A stretch of 64,000 nt of DNA from Rhabdophis nuchalis (lineage: Eukaryota; Chordata; Lepidosauria; Squamata; Natricidae). A model generated the notes under the pieces. The model was given only the letters and a program-made list of their open reading frames with translations. It was not told where the DNA came from and did no database searches. This document shows, in pieces, positions 24,517 through 36,023 of the stretch (position 1 is its first letter; each line of letters opens with the position of its first letter). The translations under genes were made by a program, and so were the position numbers. The stretch covers positions 25,657,019 to 25,721,018 of the forward strand of contig CM077651.1 in assembly GCA_039707465.1 (NCBI GenBank), given 5' to 3'.

Positions 24517-24717
24517 GTTATGACTATTGCTTGAAGTTACAGATGTTGCAGCACCCTTAAAGTCACATGATCAAATTTTGGGTGCTTGGCAAAATTTGGC
24601 CTCTTGGCCTTCCCACATTTCGAATACAATATGTGTTTCAACTCTGCCCAACATCTCCCTGCACTTTATGGCTGCCCTGCACTCTGCTTTCTCCTTCTCC
24701 TTCTTCTCGCTACTGCT

Positions 24718-24935
24718 GATACACTTATATACCACTTCATAGTAATTTACAACCCTCTCTAAGCAGTTTACACAGTCAGCATATTGCCCCAACAATCTGG
24801 GTCATCATTTTCCAATCTCGGAAGAATGGAAGACTGAATCAACCTTGAGACTTGAACTGCCAAACTGGCAGTCGGCAGGCAGCAGCAGAATTAGCCTTCA
24901 ATACTGCATTCTAACCACTTGGCCACCATGGCTCT
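24718..24935 (-). mobile_element. tRNA-headed squamate SINE
   Basis: Same layout as 10571-10787, with the tail at the left (ACTTATATACCACTTCATAG) and the tRNA-like head at the right (complement of TTCTAACCACTTGGCCACCA). It is more diverged than the other two copies. Confidence 0.7.
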
Positions 24936-25959
24936 GATGAGGCGTGTACAGGCAAGAGAGCTGTGTGAGGTCATGTGAGGGATGGTGTTGGAGAGGCCTT
25001 GGGAAGGGTCAGCAGCTGACTCGGAGAGGCACCCATCATCAGCAGTGGGAGGAAGACGACAGCAAAAGGGTGGCAGAGCAACAAAGGGCAGCATAACCAA
25101 AAGGGCAGAGATGGAGGGGAGAGAGGCTGGTAGGGGAAGTTGAAGTAGGGATGACAAGGCAGGGGAAACATGACATCATCTCCTAATGTTCACAACCAGG
25201 AACTGCCCTGCCTAATCAATTGTTATTTTGCCTAACAACTGCTTCATTAGCAACAGAAATTCTGCTCCCAATTAGGATCATTAAGAAAGAACTAAGTGTA
25301 TAGCTTATTCTGGATGGAATTGATTTTTCTTTGAAGAAAGGAAAGAGAGTCTGGTAATGATTCTGGATTTCCATTGCACCTGGATGTTGAAGCACCTGTG
25401 GCTGGGAATAGGAGGGGCTTACGTTTAAAAAAAAAACTTTTAACTTTATGGGGTTTTTTTAAACTTTACTTGCTGGGGGAACCTGTATTCATTTTTAAAA
25501 AGTTTATTCTTGTGAAGCACGGTTAGATATGGTGGTTTTGTTCTTAATTTCTGTGTGCTTCGCCTGCTGATATCCATGTATACCAATGTTGTTTGATGAA
25601 TACATTGGCAATGAAGAAATCACAGAATTGACAAGCATCAACAATTATTTTCCTGCTTCATTTTGGTTTTCTAAGTCATACAGTCCAGCTGTTTTCTTCC
25701 TTACTATTTCCAACTTTGTTATTATTTTTTGTTTTTGTTTTAGCTTTTTGTTTTATTTTTACCCCTGAGCCTTGGCCCTGTTCAAGCTATTTCTCGTGCA
25801 GCCTATAGTTCCGGAGCTCCCGTGCAGCCATTTTGTGTCCCAGCTTCTTGCCCAATGTCGCTGTTTGATTGGTAGCTGGGTTGCTGAGACGATAGGGGAA
25901 GCCAAGATAGCAGGGAGAGAAAAGAGCACGGGGTGCTTGCAATCTGTCAGGCTTTTCAC

Positions 25960-26520
25960 TGCTTCTCGGGTTGGATGGCATTCAAGATGCTACTGAGGAA
26001 GAACTGAGGATCTTTCAAAGTACTAATGGCATTTATGATGTGGCTAAATTAAGCATGCTGGGCATCCAGTTACTAACGTTGCCATGCAGGAAAAGAAAAG
26101 CCAAATCTGCAAAGACAGAATCAATGGGAACAGGAAATGTAAGAAGCAATGAACATGGAACACTCAATACAGTGAAAGATGTAATGAATCAACTATACAC
26201 TAATATCTTAGATATCAGTGAATTGAAATGGACTGGAATTTGATGTTTTCAGTACAAGATCACTGTGATTACTGCTCAGGATACAAAAAGCGGAAAATTA
26301 ACAATGCTGTTTTCATAGTCTGGAAAAATAAAATGAAGGAAGTATTTGGGTATAATGCAATGAGTGACCGAATAATAACTAATTCTGTCAGCAGCCCCTT
26401 AATAGGATGGATATCTGAGTTTATGCTCCAACCATTAATGAAAAAATGTTTGGCCTCAGGTTCAGACTGAAAATAACATCTCATAGGAACAAGATGTCTT
26501 GCTTCGGGTTTAAAATAGGA
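25960..26520 (+). mobile_element. BovB (RTE) LINE 5' fragment, degenerate
   Basis: Frames read NILDISELKWTGI followed by a decayed endonuclease segment (HCDYCSGYKKRKINNAVFIV, FGYNAMSDRIITN) and, in another frame, VYAPTINEK. The ISELKWTG and VYAPT motifs are characteristic of the BovB endonuclease. Stops and at least two frame changes break it, and it ends near 26520 without the reverse transcriptase. A further GC-richer stretch from about 25770 may be its 5' untranslated region. Confidence 0.7.
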
Positions 26521-27249
26521 ATGACAAGTGTATTAGAAATACAGAATAGAAAGATGTAAAAATATAGTGAAATTGGATTTTAAAGAAAATAGTATAGATA
26601 CAGAGGGTCTAGAAAATAGATAAAATATAATTTTAATTAATATTAATTTATATTTTAGAACTAGAAATTAATGAAAACTAGTTTAAATTATTTGTAATTT
26701 GCCATGTTTTTTGTTCTTTCCTTCCCCCCCCCCTTTTTTTTTAAATAAAAGTATTCCCCCAGCCATTGAAGCTAGATACCCACCCTATTTCCAAGTTTCC
26801 AGTACTTTTTGTCTATTGAGCCTAGGTCAATCTGGTTATTGGCTGTTCAAAAAAGAATCTTCAAGAGAGGTCATCATCTCTATAGGCATCATAGGGTAAA
26901 TTACTTTATGTTGCCTGTGCACGTGGTTTTTTCAGTAAAATACAGGAATGGTTTAGTATTGCCTTTTCCCATATAATATGAAATTATAGCATTGTTGTGG
27001 TCATTAAACAACAATTTGCTTCCAGCATCTTCCTATGCTGGTACTGTTAATATAGGAGCCTAGTTGTTTTAAATGGATAACTTGAATGATTTTCATGGCT
27101 TGAATTCCCTGATCTGGGAGTAGACTTTTCTTGATATTCACCAGGAACACACCAACACAAACATGCTAGGATGATGCAACGTAGATGGATTGGGGGGGGG
27201 GGGGGACTATTCTGTAGAGATGTCCCAATGGTGCTTTTTTTGAAAGATA

Positions 27250-27385
27250 ACTAGACTTTATTTTTTCTTGAACATGTTTCACTTCTCATCCAAGAAGCTT
27301 CTTCAGTTCTGTTTTTGGATGAGAAACTAAACATCTTCAAAGTCCAGTTGCTTTTCAAAAAAGCATCTTTGGGACAACCATGATC
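27250..27385. mobile_element. Repeat fragment of uncertain family (possibly Penelope-like 3' end)
   Basis: CACTTCTCATCCAAGAAGCT and TTTTTGGATGAGAAACTAAA form a loose inverted pair, followed by GCATCTTTGGGACAACCATG. I associate this string with ends of a dispersed vertebrate repeat, perhaps Penelope-like, but cannot confirm it. Confidence 0.3.
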
Positions 27386-27399
27386 TGGATGACTGAGAA

Positions 27400-30110
27400 T
27401 CTCCATAGAAATTACTCTATAGGAATCCATTATTACAATTACACTCATACATGGAAAAAGCTTTTGGCAAATTATAGGCATCACTTCACTTACTTCTTAT
27501 TGTCAGTCAGCAATCCTCCTATGTCTACAAGAGACTTCTTTCAATCACCATTGATTTATGCAGGCATTAACTTCCTTAAATTTTAGAAATCTATTACTAT
27601 AAAATTTTGTTCCATCTGAAGTTCTTTATCTTTATTTGTTGTTTGTTTCACCAGTCACTAACCCTAATAAAATTTCTATACATTAATTTATAATTTATAA
27701 ATTAAACTGAACTTATTTATATACTGTATACTAAGAAATGGATGGCAATTCCTCTGTATTCACAATTTAATTTCATCTTGAATGAAGATTACACTTCAAT
27801 TAAGTTTGAACAGAAGCAAAGAATTAAGGATAATTTTATATCAGATAACCCTTCAAATAGTCTATGGTCATCACATAAATTGTTTATATAAAATATAGCA
27901 ACTGCAACATTTACAGTATTTCTTTATAATATTTCAACAAAGATATACTTTATGTTAGACAGTTGAAGAGGATGTTATACTTACAGACAGAAACATTTTG
28001 TCAGCTAACATATGAAATATATAGTAGAATTTGTTCATGCAACAAATTTTTCACACAGCCCTGTAGAACCAATTGAGAATCTAGTTGCAGTATGACACTT
28101 CCTGATTATAAAAAGGTTTCTATTTTAGATCACAGGTCTTAAGAAAAAAACAAATCTTTTGCTTGCCTGGGTTGATGAAAGACATCACTGAAAAGCTAAA
28201 GGTAAGGAAACTTATATTTTATGTATTATATGTGCACATTTTGAAAATTGTCAAATTTTCAACTTGAATTATGATTTCAAATTAAGGGAACATTGCTAAA
28301 GACTTTGAACATTACAAAATTATGTATCGAATGATTGTTAATCTTTTAAAACTATATGCAAGCCTAAAAATCCCTGTTGTTTTTATAAACCAATCAAGAT
28401 GAAGTAAACAATAGCTGAAGTAATTAATATGTGAGATACAAATAAAATAAATCCACTTAGCTGTATAAATAAACAGGCACTGGTATAGTACACAAGCTGA
28501 AAATTACTAATAGGTTCAAAATGGAAAATACAGCTATTTCTTACATGGGTACATGTAGTACATATGTAAGGGTACATATATGAGTACTACTTTAGATATT
28601 CCTAAAAATTTGAGGATAGCAGATGAGCTTTTGTCTTTTCATACAACACAGTATGAAAATATTTGATTCAGAATGGAAGGCTCTCTTACACAACCCAGGA
28701 TTTGTTGTGAAGAAAATAGCAGGAGGAAAGAATATGTTCATCATTTATTTATTTATGTTATTTATTTTTAAAAATGACAGGAAAAACCTCTAATAAATAT
28801 TTGAAGATCCATTATGCTAGTTTTCCATTTGCTTTACTGCAAAACTCTTCAAATAATCGTTTTATTTTATTTGTTCAATTCTTAATATTTCCCTTCATAG
28901 TTACAACAATTTGTATGCATTCAGCAAATCAAAGAACAATTAATCTTGAGTTAGCATTCCTGCAAATACAGCCAGCACATTGTAAGAACCCAACCAATGG
29001 ATGAATAGCTTTAGTATCACTTTCTTTCACCATCTCAGCCAGTGAAAATTACTAACAACATCTAAGTCTGTTCAGCCAACCACAAATTACTGTATGTTCA
29101 CATAACACACTGCAGGATTTGCACAACAGGCCTTTATAGTGTTTTTGATCTGATTTCCAAAAAGTGTTTTGGAGAATGTGAAAGTAGCTGTTTGCATTTC
29201 ATTACAGCAGCTATTTCTTTTCAAAGGGATATTTCCTACAGACTCTGTCTGGAATTGAATCCAAAACAGTGGAGATCCAGACTGTGCTGGCTAAATTCAC
29301 AGAATACATCAACCACATACCAGCAAATCTCAATTCAGGTTGTTGTGCAAATCATTTAGATACTGAGTCATGAGAACCCAGAAAACTGCACCTAAGCCCA
29401 TAGTTCTATAAACATGCATATGCAAGCATGTCATATGAACAGGGTCTTCTTCTAAAATCCATTAGAATAAGCCTACAAATACTAACCTACTAGCCACTAA
29501 TATTGAGTAAGGATGTCCTTCAGAAAAAGTAGAATAAAGCTTTAAAAGACCATTCTTATGAGAAGATACAATACTTTTGGCAACTACTAGAGAAGTTGGC
29601 TACTGTACCCTACATAGTGGACTTTCTACTCTAAATTGGAGTAAAGACTGCAGTACAGCAGCTATTTTTGTGATAGCTGCAAATCTTTTTAAATTGAGGA
29701 TAGTGAGAGGAGGTAAGTAATTTCTATTTCTCTTTGTCCTTTAAATAGTCTTGCTGTGCTTCATCATTCAGAGCTTTCTGGCCCCACTTTCAAGTCTAAT
29801 CATGATAAAGTGGAATGGCAGCGCCTAGCCGATTTGGCTGTAACCTCTGCAAGAGTAGAAAGTGGCCATGTTCAAAAACAACACATATTTTACTCTCTGA
29901 GCAGTGGAGACACAGGAATGATGAAGGGAGAGTAAACTCTTTCTCTTTCGCCCACAAAAGCCAAGGAGGAGGTGAGTCAGTGCAGATGTAAAGCAGCAAA
30001 TATCTGCAGCCCACCTGCAATTGCAAGGGAAGAACAGCTTCTCTTTCAACATGATTGACCAGCTTCCTCTTTCAAACCATGTTACCAAATGAATTTGCAT
30101 CATTTTAAAG
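27400..30110. other. Intronic stretch without recognised features
   Basis: This 2.7-kb AT-rich stretch between repeat clusters shows no transposon ends, long frames or RNA-like structures to the eye. Relative lack of repeats may reflect constraint, for example regulatory sequence upstream of GPR18; that is only a possibility. Confidence 0.3.
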
Positions 30111-30113
30111 CCA

Positions 30114-30304
30114 AATAGCAATAGCAATAGCACTTAGTTATATACCGCTTTGCAGTGCTTTACAGCCCTCTCTAAGTGGTTTACAGAGCTAACATATTGC
30201 CCCCAATCATTTGGGTTCTCATTTTACCCACCTCAGAAAGATGGAAGGCTGAGTCAACCTTAAGTCTGGTGAGGTTTGAACTGCCAAATTGCAGGCAGCT
30301 GGCA
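30114..30304 (-). mobile_element. tRNA-headed squamate SINE, head truncated
   Basis: The tail AATAGCAATAGCAATAGCAC is intact at the left, and the middle (GAGTCAACCTTAAGTCTGGT) matches the other copies. The tRNA-like head is missing after GGCAGCTGGCA at 30304. Confidence 0.7.
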
Positions 30305-30536
30305 CATTCATGATATCATTTTATGCCCTCAACTTTCATGATATCTTTTTGTCTTAATTATTTTAGAGGAGATAAGATTTATCGTTACCAAGAGTCATTC
30401 ACATGAAAGAAATCCCTAAATCTTCAGAAAGGGAGCTATTTATGGGTAATTGCCCAGTTTAATATATCAAATTGCTTGTATTTAACAAACTGCAGAGATT
30501 ATTTGGCGATGATGTTAATCAGAAATGCTCAGCACT

Positions 30537-30876
30537 TTTTGTAGAGCACTAATAGAATGACAGAGTTGGAAGTCTTCTGGTTCAACCCCCTGCTCAAGCA
30601 GAAAACTCTATACCATTTCAGACAAATGGATGTTCAGTCTCTTCTTAAAATCTTCCAGTGTTGGAGCACTCATAACTTCTGAAGGCTTCCATCAGTTAAT
30701 TGTTCTCATTGTTAGGAAATTTCTCCTTAATTCTAAGTTGCTTCTCTTCTTGATTTGTTTCCATCCATTGCTTCTTTTCCTGCCTTTAGTGCTTTGGAGA
30801 ATAGGTTGATCCATTCTTCTTTGTGGCAGCCCCTTAGATATTGGAACACTGCTATTATGTCACTCCTAGTCATGAA
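30537..30876 (-). mobile_element. CR1 LINE 3' region, reversed
   Basis: The left edge (AGAATGACAGAGTTGGAAG) is the reverse complement of the typical CR1 end with its ATTCTAT-type octamer. It runs through TTCAGACAAATGGATGTTC and AACTTCTGAAGGCTTCCATC to CTATTATGTCACTCCTAGTC, the standard order of the CR1 3' coding and untranslated region in reverse. It is moderately diverged and 5'-truncated. Confidence 0.8.
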
Positions 30877-30949
30877 TGACTTTGGGTGCATGGAGCCTCA
30901 GGATCTGAGTGTTTGTCATACTTAGTTAAGGACAGAGTTGCATTACTCT

Positions 30950-32047
30950 GTTCAGATCTAGTTCGCAACATAGGGATTCTGCTGGACTCTGAGACTCCCA
31001 CTCGAAGATCAGATAGTGATCGTGACTAGGAGAGCCTTTGCAGAGTTTTGGTTTATACACCAATTGAAGCCTTTCCTGAATCAGGACTCCCTGCCCTCAG
31101 TCAACTCAAGCCCTAGTCATCTCGTCTAGATTGTTGCAATGCAATTTTCATTAGGCTATGTGGAAGCTTCCACTTGTGGAATTGTTCATGTAGCTTCCTC
31201 CAAATGTGGCAGTACAAGAAGTCTTTGGAGACCCCTAGAACGACCCATGTTACACCACTGCTTTGCAAACGGCATTGACTGCTGGTTTGCTTTTGGGTGC
31301 AGTTCAAGGTGTTCATTATGACTTTTAAAGCCCTCCCTTGGCATAGGAACAGATTACTTGATGTAGCATCTTGTCTTGCTAAGATAATTCTGTCCTACTT
31401 GTGCTAGCAGGAGGCCTGCTGAAGATCCCATTGGTCAAGGAACTCCAGAGAAGGTCCAGAAGAAGAGTCTTCTCTGCTGCAGTACTGGACTTCTGGAACA
31501 TCTTCCACCCTAGGAGGAGATTTGTCCCCACTCTCCTATCCTTCTGCAACAGCCTGATGACCTGGCCCTGCCAGATGACCTGGGGACTCAATAGGAGTGT
31601 ACATCTTTGAAGGTAGTTACTGAACTAATTCGCTAACTCCACCTCCCCCCTGCGCTTCTGCTCCCCCTCTGTCCATCTTTTTAATTTCATATTATTGTAC
31701 TTCCCTTATTTATATTGTTTATCCCTTTACTATTGTTATGTTTATATTTTTTTTTATTGAAAAAGTTTTATTCACACAAATTTTCCCCCTTTTACCCCCC
31801 CCGACATGTAATATAAATCACATACAAATACTATACCCCCCCTCACCCCATCTTAAAATAAGTTTCTCATTCAGATATTATACCCCCTCGCCTCCCATCA
31901 GACACAATATAAGTTTCTCTTAGTATATTAATATCCCATTTTATGTTTATATTTTTAATCTTTTTTTCCATTTTATTGTTGTAAGCTGCCCAGAATAGGC
32001 TCATAGTGAGATGGGCAGCAAATATATTTAACAAATAAATAAGCAAA
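30950..32047 (+). mobile_element. Degenerate L2/CR1-type LINE (RT C-terminus to 3' end), with nested insertion
   Basis: Broken frames read as decayed counterparts of the intact LINE's C-terminus: NIGILLDSET (cf. NLGVLLDTRL), a fragment resembling PFLNQDSLPSV (cf. PLLDRDALRTV), and RRVFSAAVLDFWNIF (cf. LSVAGPALWNDLP). It continues to a different 3' end (GTAAGCTGCCCAGAATAGG, GGGCAGCAAATATATTTAAC, AAATAAAT repeats). A separate insertion lies at 31752-31940. Stops and frameshifts throughout make it a dead copy. Confidence 0.7.
31752..31940 (-). mobile_element. Short retrotransposed insertion (L1-like 3' fragment) with 16-bp target duplication
   Basis: A 16-bp direct repeat, TTATGTTTATATTTTT, flanks this segment (31736-31751 and 31941-31956). 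Read on the minus strand, the insert ends in AATAAAAC, CAATAAA and an A run, as expected for target-primed integration of a polyadenylated transcript. The body has long C runs and two related GATATTATACCCCC-like units. The family is not certain; a 5'-truncated L1 or other LINE is most likely. It sits inside the older LINE at 30950-32047. Confidence 0.65.
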
Positions 32048-32320
32048 ATAAAACTTGCTAGAATTTTTTAACAGTGAACTCGGACCTCAGGCCCATATAA
32101 ATTACACTAACTGTTTGGCTAGTTAAGTCCTCAATTTAACATAATACCGAGAATCATGTTTTTGAAGATTAATGCACTCAATTTTTCTAAAGTGCTCTTT
32201 GTACAGTACAAACCTGGAATTGTCTGATTCTCAGTGCTCCTTACAATGCAAAACTGTTCTAATCGATAGTTAAACTTGATCTTTCTCCTATTTTATTCTT
32301 AGATAACGTATTAGAAATCT

Positions 32321-33313
32321 ATGAATAACTACACTCACAGTCTAATTACAATGGCTGAAAATAGCCATCCTGAAGAATACCGAATTTCATCACTTGTCTT
32401 CTACAGCTTCATTTTTACAACTGGCTTAGTTGTAAACATTACAGCTCTCTGGGTCTTCAGCTGCACCACCAAGAAGAAAACAACAATAACTATCTACATG
32501 ATGAATGTTGCGTTGCTTGACTTGTTGCTTATATTCACCTTGCCTTTTCGAATGCATTATTATGGGAAACGCTCTTGGATCTTTGGAGATGTCTTCTGCC
32601 GGGTTCTTAGTGCTTTCACTATTTTTTACCCCAGCATTGCAATATGGCTGTTAGCTTTTATAAGCATTGATAGATGTCTGGCTGTCGTTCAACCCAAATA
32701 TGCCAAGGAACTCAAGAACACAAACAAAGCTCTGATGGCTTGCGCAGCACTTTGGATCTTAACTCTTGTCACAACTTCTCCACTGCTTTTCTTATATTCT
32801 GATCCAGACAAAACTTCAAATTTCACTACCTGCATAAAGATGATGGATATTATCTACCTAAAGGAAGTCAATGTATTAAATTTTTGTCGGTTAACATTTT
32901 TTTTCTTGGTTCCCATATTTAACATGCTTGGTTGTTATCTAGTCATCATTTATAGTATAATTCGTGGAAGAACTTCCAAGCTGAAACCAAAGGCTAAAGA
33001 AAGATCGATCAGAATCATTGTAACACTAATTATCCAAGTGCTTGTATGTTTTGTGCCTTTTCACATTTGTTTTACGTTTCTGATGCTCCAAAATGGAGAT
33101 GCAAGCTACAACCCTTGGGGAGCATTTACCACCTTCCTCATGAACCTCAGCACATGTCTAGATATAATCCTTTACTACCTAGTTTCTAAGCAATTTCAGG
33201 CCCGAGTTATCAGCGTTATGCTTTATCGTAATTATCTTCGAAGTGTTCGGAGAAAAAGTATACGATCTGGTAGTGTGCATTCATTAAGTAATATTAACAG
33301 TGAGATCATATAA
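32321..33313 (+). CDS. GPR18: GPR18, class A GPCR
   Basis: This 330-residue seven-helix receptor aligns over its full length with mammalian GPR18 (331 residues). Its proposed ligands, N-arachidonoylglycine and resolvin D2, are disputed. The helix 3 segment reads SIDRC (residues 115-119); mammals have DRY at this position. The helix 7 motif is DIILY. Near-identical stretches include TALWVFSCTTKKK, QPKYAKELKNT, NPWGAFTTFLMNLSTCLD and the C-terminal SKQFQARVISVMLYRNYLR. N3 (NYT) is a glycosylation site. A pyrimidine tract and AG at 32301-32302 suggest a coding exon spliced to an upstream noncoding exon. The first ATG has a weak context (TCT-ATG-A); Met11 at 32351 has a strong one (ACA-ATG-G), so a 320-residue form is possible. 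The gene lies antisense in UBAC2 intron 4, 18 kb from GPR183. Confidence 0.97.
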   Translation: MNNYTHSLITMAENSHPEEYRISSLVFYSFIFTTGLVVNITALWVFSCTTKKKTTITIYMMNVALLDLLLIFTLPFRMHYYGKRSWIFGDVFCRVLSAFTIFYPSIAIWLLAFISIDRCLAVVQPKYAKELKNTNKALMACAALWILTLVTTSPLLFLYSDPDKTSNFTTCIKMMDIIYLKEVNVLNFCRLTFFFLVPIFNMLGCYLVIIYSIIRGRTSKLKPKAKERSIRIIVTLIIQVLVCFVPFHICFTFLMLQNGDASYNPWGAFTTFLMNLSTCLDIILYYLVSKQFQARVISVMLYRNYLRSVRRKSIRSGSVHSLSNINSEII

Positions 33314-33388
33314 AGTAAGCAAAGCAATACAATACAATACAAATACATTTCAAAGCAATACCATATACATGCATTAAGTAAAGTTTAG

Positions 33389-33411
33389 AATAAACTCAAA
33401 TGTCCAATAAA
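33389..33411 (+). terminator. GPR18: Two AATAAA polyadenylation signals downstream of GPR18
   Basis: Canonical AATAAA hexamers occur at 33389-33394 and 33406-33411, 76 and 93 bases after the stop codon. A TG- and T-rich stretch follows at 33412-33475, as expected around a cleavage site. This would give a short 3' untranslated region of about 110-130 bases. Longer forms are not excluded. Confidence 0.5.
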
Positions 33412-34117
33412 TGTATTATGTTTATAAAGAAAAGTTTTTATTATTCCTTTTTAAAATTGGTTTTTTTCTTTGAAAAAAGAAATTATTCTGGCTTGAAATG
33501 CATAATCATTTCTGCCTCTTTAATAGGAATATATTCCATTTCCTTCATTATTTATTCAAGCATTATTTTTGCTACTGAGGTTTCAACTTCGTAACTTCTA
33601 TGAGTTCCACAATTTATTAAGAAAAGAGAGTGATACAAAAAAAAAAGATTGTTCAAAATCACATGATTTCAATGTTTACAATATTGGGAAGGGGTGGGAA
33701 TTCCATATTTCTAAATCAAGTGTTTCATCTTTAACAAAATTTAAGTCTAACGTGTGCATCCCTTAAGGCAAAATGAAAAGATCTCCAAACATGTTAATGA
33801 GTTTTAAATTACTTCTGGGAATCATTTACATGTGCTTTCATTAGTCAAAATAGGTGGCTATCTCCTCAAAGCTATGGTCAGACTGATTTAGTTCGTACTT
33901 GGAGGGGACCATCAGAAAATGCACTGTTGTAAACCTTTTTGAAAAATAAGGAGGAAAAAAGGCAATAGCCAGCCATTTCTGTATTAATGGCAATAAAATG
34001 ATATGGAGATTTGTTTAACTTGGGGAGATATTATTTTAGTGCCAAGGCCAATGCATATTCAAATGTTATTGAAGACTGCATATGTTACTGTGCATCTAGT
34101 TTCTTATAATGTAGACT

Positions 34118-34233
<116 letters not shown>

Positions 34234-34782
34234 TAACAGGAGAGAGGGGAATGTCTGGGCTAAAGGTACTTTGCATCTGCAGTAATGCTGAACTGAACAC
34301 CAAAACTTTCTCCTGCCAAGTAATATGAAAAAATAAAGAAAATGACACTTAATGTAGCACAGCTAAAACTGAGGCATGGAAGAAAAGGCCTAACAATGCA
34401 TGAAATAAAAACACTTCTTCTGGATAAGGAAAATTAAATAACGCTTAACAAGAGATTAAATGTAAAGCTGAATTTAGGGTTAGGGTTTCCATCCTAGAAC
34501 AGAACCTTGCTGGTGAAGCAATAAAAAAATTCATAGCGAAGCCTTTGGTATTGCAAATTCTGATACGATACATGTGTCAACAGTTTACCATCAAATGGAA
34601 AGATTTCCCCTATGGGTTCTCAAAGGACTGTCAGTATAATAAAGGAAGTTATTAGCTGTTTTTTTTGTCACTCTCAAATACAACCATGTCCTCTTTATAA
34701 TCAGTCCGCTTACTTTGAATTTAAATAAGCTTGTAATATAACACCCATAGCTGATGCCAGATTGGGAAATGTTACTCTAGAG

Positions 34783-34990
34783 CAGTGGTTCCCACAGGGG
34801 GGCAATTTGATTTTTAATGGGGGCAATTTGCATCTTGTTTAAACCAAGTTAATGGCCTTTTAGGCTTCCTCCATGTGAGTAGAGTTCACTTTTTGAGTAA
34901 AGTAAAAATTATATGTCACTTGGGGGGAGGGCATCAGGATTTTAAAGATGCTTAGGTGGGGCATGGCCAAAAAAAGGTTGGGAACAACTG
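34783..34990. mobile_element. hAT MITE
   Basis: The ends CAGTGGTTCCCA and TTGGGAACAACTG are flanked by CTCTAGAG (34775-34782) and GTTTAGAG (34991-34998). The 208-bp body is G-rich and non-coding. Confidence 0.72.
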
Positions 34991-35897
34991 GTTTAGAGCC
35001 TTGTATGGAGGTAAATAAATACAGCCTTAAACACAGTGCTGAATTAAACTCTTCAACCTCAATGGGAGTTCATGGGGGTAAGGTGTGTGTGTGTGTGTGT
35101 GTGGAATAAAATAAAAAAATATTCTAGAAAATAAAAGGCAGTGCACTAAAAGGTTTGCAGCCTGGTTGGCAACTACCTCAGCCAGTCTGATTTCAAGTTT
35201 ATCCACTCATGATTGGATAGCAGCAAGAAATTTTGGAGATACAGAGTTGAATCCAAAGGCATCTGTTAATTGGTAAAACAGTATCTGGAATTAATTGTAC
35301 CATTTTATCTGTATTTACCCTAAATCTGCTCCAAAGAATCCTATGACCCTTCAGAGGAGATCTGAGAGACAGGCCTTACAAATTTTAATAACAAATAAAT
35401 ATGAGGACAGTAAAAGGGGAAAGCAGAACATCTATCAATGAACATGCCACACAGATTCAAATCATTAGCAGTATAGGTATATTAAACTCATATTTGGGAA
35501 TGCAGCATTCTGAAGAATTTCATTTCTCTTCTGGAGGAGGCTGAAGCTTGCCCAGACCTTACTATTCTGGGGCAATTGGCAGTTTCCAGAAATAAAACTT
35601 CCAAGTCAGATGTTGGTCAGAGCCCCTAACAGGCTTATTGTATCCAGGAGGTTGAATTATTTCTGATTCAGAAGATTTAAACTAACTGCTAAACTAACTC
35701 CAGAGCAGCAAGTTCGGAAATTCTAAAGCGAGAACACAGAGCTCTACAGTTCTAAAGAACATTCAGTTGCTGAATGGCTGAATCTCACACAACCCAAATT
35801 AATAATATTAAACATTTAATTTTTATGGATTTCAATAGCCCTAGAAATAATATTTAAGATACAAAGAGATATGAATGTCTCTGAAGAGTAAACTTAC

Positions 35898-36004
35898 AAT
35901 CCTGAAGGCAAGCTGCTGACGTTGAGGCCAAAAGAATATTCAATAGCTTCCACCAGGACAAAATCAAACATCACTGATAGCATCCAGGAACCCAGTAAAA
36001 ATGA
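35898..36004 (-). CDS. UBAC2: UBAC2 coding exon 4
   Basis: The exon is 107 nt: 35 full codons (residues 94-128, beginning SFLLGSWMLSVMFDF and ending SSLPSG) plus two bases of a split Phe codon. The acceptor is a run of T followed by CCAG, then TCATTT; the donor is TT followed by GTAAGTT. The peptide is a membrane segment of the rhomboid-like domain and aligns without gaps to vertebrate UBAC2 apart from a small length difference near the NVSS stretch. Degraded hAT-like repeat sequence begins only about 20-25 bases upstream of the acceptor, so the presumed branch-point region is partly transposon-derived or next to it. Confidence 0.95.
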
Positions 36005-36023
36005 CTGGAAAAAAAAAAATTCA

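Noticed and set aside
26699..26899. 66-codon plus-strand frame after the BovB fragment
   Set aside because: It starts in C and T runs and shows no conserved motif; I could not connect it to the BovB reverse transcriptase.
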